Source: Megaleporinus macrocephalus
Lineage: Eukaryota > Chordata > Actinopteri > Characiformes > Anostomidae
Assembly (NCBI GenBank): GCA_021613375.1
Contig: CM038706.1
Span: 27,717,866-27,781,865, forward strand
DNA length: 64,000 nucleotides
Direction: 5' to 3'
Shown piece by piece: positions 58,222-64,000 of the stretch (position 1 is the stretch's first letter; every line of letters begins with the position of its first letter). The notes under the pieces were generated by a model that saw only the letters and a program-made list of their open reading frames with translations, was not told the origin of the DNA and searched no databases. Both the position numbers and the translations under genes were made by a program.

Positions 58222-61125
58222 ACGCAGCAAACAAAAGCAAACACTGAAAGCAAGCAAGATTTTTCACACAACATAAAACCAGTTAGTATTAGTTTTTACA
58301 GCCAGATTGGCAGCGAGCCATTATCAACAAAGTTTACTTTGTGGGCTAGTTGTAGAACATCAGCATGTTTTTTCATTAGCCAAAGAAACAAAGCAATAAT
58401 GTTATGTTCTCTACAGTAGACTAAACTAACATTTAAATTCAGAATTAAGAAATGAGTTGCCTATTTAAATATCATTAGTGAGACAGAAGTGTTCTAATTT
58501 GGAGCATCTCTAGTTATTATAAATGCAACCATGCTTAACAGTGTTGTTTTTATGATATGGGCACAGCGTGCTATATCAAGTAAATGTTATTAATTGTTGT
58601 TTTATGTTATAGTAACTGTTGTAACAGTGCATAAAACCATCTCATAACAGATTTTCTTCTGTCTGGAGCAAACGAATAACGTTTTATAAGTCCCCAAATC
58701 TTAACTGGAGTGAAGTAATGGCATCATTAACCTGATAACCATGTTTTTATTAATTAGCTTTTACGCCATTCTGTTTGATTATGTTGGGTGAAAAATATTG
58801 TTAATTTTTCATTTTTTCCTCCCTAAAAGCAACGGTTACGCAGCCAGCGAGCGGCACCTGTAAGGCTCCGCTCATAGACACACTAGCAACCTGCACCCTG
58901 TGAATGGCACAGCCTTATTTATTAGTATGTGCATGATTTCACATGTGGTGCTTTGCAGTCTTAGCGTTAGCTTTGAGAATTCAGCCCCAGATGCCTAATT
59001 TTAGGGTTTGACTGTGGCTTCCAACAAAAATGGGACCCTCTGAATAGACAGAGAGGTGATGCAGTTTTAAGTTTCGGTACTGAAGTTTTAATTTTTGAAT
59101 GCTGAGTTGAAGTTTTCTTCATATCTTTTATTATTTTCTACTGCTACGGCCTCACTATGAAATGTTATCGTCATTGGGCTTCATAATCCATGTGAGAAAT
59201 CCTGCATATAGTAAAGTGTTTGTGTTTGAAGTGATGATTACCATCATGGGCTGATGTGGGAGAAGTCACTAACACTACAGAGCTTTCAGAAGAAAAGCCT
59301 AAGTAAAGATAAAGTAAAGAGATAAAACATATAAACATGTGTATTACTGCATTTTACTGTCAGGGGCCACATCAGTTTCATTACGAGTACAGACTGGGCC
59401 ATTTGTCATTTTATAATGTTTACAAGTTTTTTATCTTATTGTCTTCATTTTTTAACAGGTTTTCAAAGGAGTTTTCTCCTAAAGAAGACTGTAAACACTG
59501 TGTGTCTTTAAAAAAAAAGTTGTGCTCCCTCAGGTAGCCTGACTTCATTGAGCTGTTAATTGAGGATTTGACGCTGCATTGTTGTGCAGATGAGCTGAGC
59601 AGGCTGTATAGGCTGTAGTCTTTGTTATTCAACACCACTCTTAACCACCAGCAGGTACCGTCTGATTAATAGTAAAGTACTACTGGCTCTGCATGCCAAG
59701 ATATTTCACCATTTCAAACCTTTTTTTTGTCTCATTTTATAGATTATATATCTGGGGTTATAGTGGAAGATAGGTGGCGTCTGTCCCAGAGAGCAAAGGA
59801 AAGTATTTTAGAATCACCGTATAAAAAAAATAGTAAAATACCAAAAATGTTTGCAGTATTAATGTGCAGCAAATAAGGACTAGTTTTGCGTTTTGCTGGT
59901 GAAAAGGCAGATTCTGAGTGGGTTACATGCAGAGCTGCATGTTTTTAGGTGTATGCTAATGGAAGTCCACAATGGTGTTTTGATTCACAAGTTCAGGTTT
60001 TGGCAATACTAACTGCATTGCCTTTGATGCTCAGTAGATACGATGCTTCTGACAAAGGCTTCTGTGAGTGGACTTGTTCATCTAGTTTGAATGCCCCGGT
60101 CAAATTATTTAATTTCATTGATGTTTAAAAATGTGGAGTTACACATCCTCTACAGAGAACATACTTCTGCAGTGTTTAATACAAAATGACTGTTTAAAAT
60201 GTGGCCTGTGCTAAAGCTGTAGCATATTTTCTGCTGTATGTTTTTTCCACTATTCTTAAATCATCATATACATTAAAAAGAAGTTTTTGAATGAGTTGGT
60301 ATGTATGATTTTCTAAAGAAGAAAAGGTTGTAAACATATTTATGGCCTAAAATTGGTCTTTCTGAACTAATATATGCCGACTAATGCCATTGTGTTAAAT
60401 TTTACAAGTAAAAAAAAAAAAAGTTAAATGTTACTTTCCTAACAGAACATAACACAACAGATATAGCTGTACATGAAAAAAAATCTTTTTTCATCCTTAT
60501 TTTTACACAGTTAGAATAAATAATAAGGCTAAAACGTAAATATGTTAAAAAATAATAATAAGACTTAGGAATGCAGTGATATACCAAAATACGCGGTGTC
60601 TACAATATAAATCCAAGTTACAGTGTGTATTAGATACAATTTTTTTTTTTTTTTTTAGAATACAACTGATTTTGTCTTCCAAATCTTCAGAAATAACAAA
60701 TATAATGTTTCCATGACCAAACAGAAAGAAAGAGAAAGAGGCTTCAACCACTGGCTAATGGTTGGTGTAGTAATATAGGAGTAATGTGTACTTGCATAAT
60801 TCTGTATAAGGTACTGTATAAGTTTATAATGGAATGTGCATTTTGACACATTCTGCATTCTGACATTTCTGTATTCAAATCTCTGCTTCAAGCTATTTTT
60901 CTCTTCTCTGGAGATTCCTTGAAATAATACATTAATATGCAGTATATCATCGCTGTCCAAAAAAAACGTATATCTCCATTTTTGTCATTTGTTTTATCTT
61001 CCTGCATCATTTAAACAAACCAGCAGCCGTTTACATTGTATGCAAATTTCATGATGAATGAACCAATAGAAATGCTCTAAAATCACTTGGAAAAAATCTG
61101 GTTCCATCGACTCATTAAAAATAAA
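58222..61125 (+). other. slc29a3: Probable slc29a3 3' UTR
   Basis: No open frame with family resemblance occurs here. Plus-strand AATAAA hexamers are at 60515-60520 and 61120-61125; either could end the transcript, giving a 2.3-2.9 kb UTR. The stretch is AT-rich with scattered A and T runs and no repeat that I recognise. Its extent is inferred, not shown. Confidence 0.4.
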
Positions 61126-61825
61126 TTTTGTTTAAATTTACTTGTTTTTCTTTGGACAGCAACAATATACAGGATACCTGGCACTACCAGTGGGCTGTTC
61201 TAAAACTGCTTTTCTAAGTATGGATAACAATGGTTATCATTACACCATCCAGTCAGTGCTGGACTAGCCAGCCAACATGAATATCAGGGGTTATTTCGCA
61301 CACTGCCAACCCATATAACTAACACAATAACACAGCAAGGGCAATATAAAGAAAGAATTAAGAATTGATGATGAGTTTACTTTAGCAAATCTAAACTCAT
61401 AAATTAACCGATTACTGTTGATAGAGGTCTACCAGAGAAAGAACTCTTCAAGTCCTGTGAACAAAACAATGTCAAAATCAAAACCATTGTTAAGAAACAC
61501 GTAACCATGAGGGTATTCGGGTGGCTGTTTATGTATTTATATATATTATATTATTTTTCAGATGCATAACACAGAATTGTTTACCAGGCGTCTACGCGGT
61601 TCTGTAGGGATGTATGAGTTCTGTCGGGCAGTGTAGAGTTTTTAAAGTTGAGTCTTTGATCCATATCTGGACGTGCTTTTCTTTTTCAAAGAACCTAAGT
61701 GAGCATTCAACCTGCCAGGCATTCACCATAGCAGCAGACCTCTTGATCATGAAGGACAGTCCACTTTTCCACTAGAATAATGAAAACATATATAACAGCA
61801 TTTCCAATAGATCAGAAGGTCTGAA

Positions 61826-61935
61826 AGATAGATAGATAGATACTTTATTAATCCCGAAGGAAATTTAGCAGCCAGTAGCAGTTACAAACATAGTAACAAA
61901 AAACAATAAGGTATATAGGGCTGAATATGCTGATA
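61826..61935 (-). mobile_element. Non-LTR retroelement tail with GATA repeat
   Basis: GATAGATAGATAGATACTTT followed by ATTAATCCCGAAGGAAATTT. On the minus strand this ends AATAAAGTATCTATCTATC, the usual 3' end of a teleost non-LTR element with its short tandem tail. Only the 3' end is recognised. Confidence 0.6.
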
Positions 61936-61949
61936 TTCCCCTGTGCTGA

Positions 61950-62125
61950 CTGGAATTTCTTATCTAGTTTCTATTGACTTTGCATATCAAAAACTACTGG
62001 TGTCTTCAGCACCAGAAAATTGCACTGTCCTCAGTCTGGTTGTCTGGGGCCGGATCTGATCTTGATTAATCTGGCCCCAGTTCTGAACTTCTATTGACTC
62101 TGCATATCAAACGTGATTGTAACTA
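61950..62125 (+). repeat. Partial duplication TTCTATTGACTTTGCATATC
   Basis: TTCTATTGACTTTGCATATC at about 61969 recurs as TTCTATTGACTCTGCATATC at about 62090. Between them is a hairpin CTGGGGCCGGAT...ATCTGGCCCCAG. Confidence 0.55.
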
Positions 62126-62195
62126 TTTTGCAATGTGGTCTTTTTAAGTGTTTCAGATTCAGCAATACAGATTAATGCTTTCCTTTTGTAAATCA

Positions 62196-62669
62196 GTGAT
62201 ATCAGTGGGTGCTCGATTCTGGAACTGTAGAGTCGACTCCGAATCTGAACAGAGATTCACCGCAGTCGATTCTAAGATTCGATTAACCCCCGTTACAAAA
62301 GATAAAACTTATATCATAGACGTACATACGACAAATTGAAAGTACCATATTAGTTATTTTTGACAGTAGCGAGGAGATTTTGGGAGCTAACTCTAGGATA
62401 ATTAGCTTAGCCGACTACTTGTGGCTGCCTCAGTCGTACACGGTTCTCCTCTGTCGATTATTCAGATAGGTAGGTGTTTTAGTGCTGGCAGATTTTACAT
62501 TTTGCTATGTTTTCTACTTTAGCTAACATTTAATGGGGACATCGACGTGTGAATAGTAAAGGAATGTGCTTTACTGACTAGACTGCCACAAAGCTTTTAA
62601 ATCGACTCTAGATTCCCGAACGCCCAAAATGGATGAATCGATTTCTTTAGTGATCGACTCACAGCCCTA
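62196..62669. mobile_element. Possible hAT-like MITE rich in CGATTC/TCGACTC
   Basis: The left side has GGGTGCTCGATTCTGGA, GAGTCGACTCCGAATC, CGATTCTAAGATTCGATTA; the right side has AATCGACTCTAGATTC, GAATCGATTTC, GATCGACTCACAGCCCTAG, which reversed starts CTAGGGCTGTGAGTCGAT. The subterminal repeats and the TAGGGCTG end resemble the 5401-6365 element. I could not find a target-site duplication. Confidence 0.45.
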
Positions 62670-62689
62670 GAAAGGAACCTCAGCGTGTG

Positions 62690-62868
62690 CTGGGGGGCGA
62701 GGGGGCGAGGGGGTGGGCGGTGTTGGCTATCGTAGTCCTGCTTCCAGGACTGTCCTGCAGGACAACATCAAGTATGAGCGCAACAAAGGTCTCCAATACT
62801 TAATCGAGGTTTTTAACAATTCAGAGAGGCCATATAAGCCGAAGCCCTGACTGAACCAGCACGCGATG
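62690..62868 (+). promoter_or_regulatory. Possible promoter and first exon ending ATG|GTAAGC
   Basis: A run of G-rich GC-box-like sequence (GGGGGCGAGGGGGCGAGGGG, GGGCGG) at 62693-62722 is followed, about 145 bases later, by GCACGCGATG directly abutting GTAAGCTAACG, a good splice donor. A first exon whose coding part is only the initiator Met is known in other genes. No downstream exon could be found in the remaining 1.1 kb, so the gene is unidentified. Confidence 0.3.
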
Positions 62869-63930
62869 GTAAGCTAACGGTTAAGCCTGACTTTGCTGCC
62901 TGCTGTACTCGAACGTGGCTATAACTGCGTTATAACTTCAATTATCATGGCGCTCATATCTGATCATTTAGGTAAACATGTAGTTGTAAAACGACTGTAA
63001 CCCTTTACAGCTGCGGCTACACAACAAAGGCAGCAGCTGCGAGTCCGAGCTACAGATGCTAACAGGCAGTTTACAGTACGGAACTAGGTTACATCTTCCA
63101 GAGAGACATAAACAGAAGATCAGACTCAAACAAATCTAGTAGTTTGGCTGAAACACGAGACAAACAGTGCAGATATAATCTTTAGAAAGCAAGATTACTC
63201 CATCTATTATTAGCCTGGTCCTGAGTACAGTACGAAATGGCTTTAGCATAACTTTCCATTATATCTATTCTGTACATGTGATTCATTTCCTTGATTAAAA
63301 TAAACAGTTTACACACGAGCAAGGTTCTGTCTTTAGGTTTACTGTGTGCTCACTGTGTTGACGTAATCTATTTTAGCCATTTTTTCAACAATTTTCCAGC
63401 GAAAGTTGAAGTTTCACAGACAGTTAATGTATGTACATTTATTATATTCCTAAGTGAACCACCAAAAAGTTTTGTTTTGGTTTATTTTTATGATTTTTAA
63501 TCATGCAGTTTTGTAAAACGTTTTTAAAATGGGAAATAATTAAATTTAAATTGTTAAAACGTCTTACACCTATAATCTGTCCTTAGTTGAAAGTACTGCT
63601 AAATGTATGAATATGAATTTATGATAATGAGTCTTGTTCCAAGAATTTTCATCAGACAGATAAAATGGCATTGAAAAAAAGATGGTCTTTTTAAATATGG
63701 ACATCTGCCCCAGTAATTGTGGAATTACTCAAATACATTTTCATCATTAACATCCTGGTCAGCGGTCATTGACTCAATATAAAGGAATCAACATTTTTAA
63801 AAAATGAGCCTAATAGTTATGGCTAGCTAGACATTTACTGTGTATGACTGCTTTACTGGAAACCAGTTTTATTATGACAATAAAACTCTTGAATCACTAC
63901 TGTAGGTATCATCTACTGCTTCATCAGTGG

Positions 63931-63989
63931 TCAGTTTCTGACCATAGGCATGCTCTTCCCTGGAGAGTTATGTGGAGGGTTGTACTCAC
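63931..63989 (-). CDS. Possible terminal exon of an unidentified minus-strand gene, cut by the window edge
   Basis: On the minus strand TCTTTTTACAG ends at 63990 as a plausible acceptor. In one frame the exon reads EYNPPHNSPGKSMPMVRN and stops at TGA (63933-63931). A minus-strand AATAAA lies at 63873-63868, about 60 bases past the stop. I do not recognise the peptide. The same junction (ACAG|GTGAGT) is equally a donor, so the reading is uncertain. Confidence 0.25.
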
Positions 63990-64000
63990 CTGTAAAAAGA

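Overview
This window looks like ordinary nuclear DNA of a ray-finned fish. It has interrupted genes with canonical GT/AG splice sites, long AT-rich gene-free stretches, abundant CA, CT, GA and AT microsatellites, and many small DNA-transposon derivatives. Several of the repeats resemble families I know from teleosts, particularly otophysans such as catfishes and characins; that placement is from memory and is an inference. There is no bacterial gene organisation, operon, CRISPR array, or rRNA or tRNA gene that I can support.

Two protein-coding genes can be reconstructed with confidence. The first is c1d on the minus strand (stop at 35953, start at 37858, four coding exons, 145 residues), the nuclear RNA-exosome cofactor and corepressor C1D. 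The second is slc29a3 on the plus strand (start at 43388, stop ending at 58221, five coding exons, 479 residues), the lysosomal/mitochondrial equilibrative nucleoside transporter ENT3. They lie head to head, about 5.5 kb apart. They act in unrelated pathways (RNA surveillance and nucleoside transport).

Positions 1 to about 35.9 kb form a gene-free region made of dispersed repeats, simple repeats and unique sequence. Some GC-richer, repeat-poor islands (about 7.85-8.8, 15.0-15.6, 29.2-29.7 and 32.75-33.1 kb) could be conserved regulatory DNA. In mammals C1D lies beyond the MEIS1-ETAA1 gene desert, so this could be part of that regulatory landscape; this is untested. The c1d introns carry a poly(A) run. 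The slc29a3 introns are inflated by repeats: intron 1 holds a 21-bp minisatellite of about 44 units plus several MITE-like elements, and intron 4 holds a 24-bp minisatellite of about 108 units. The 24-bp unit looks derived from the terminal inverted repeat of a Tc1-like transposon and part of the array has a 361-bp higher-order period. It is the most unusual structure in the window.

Downstream of slc29a3 (58.2-64 kb) there is a probable long 3' UTR, a retroelement tail with GATA repeats, a GC-box-rich possible promoter and first exon near 62.7-62.87 kb, and a possible minus-strand terminal exon at the window edge. The last two are weak calls. Most long open frames in the window lie in simple repeats or minisatellites whose unit length is a multiple of three; they are not genes.
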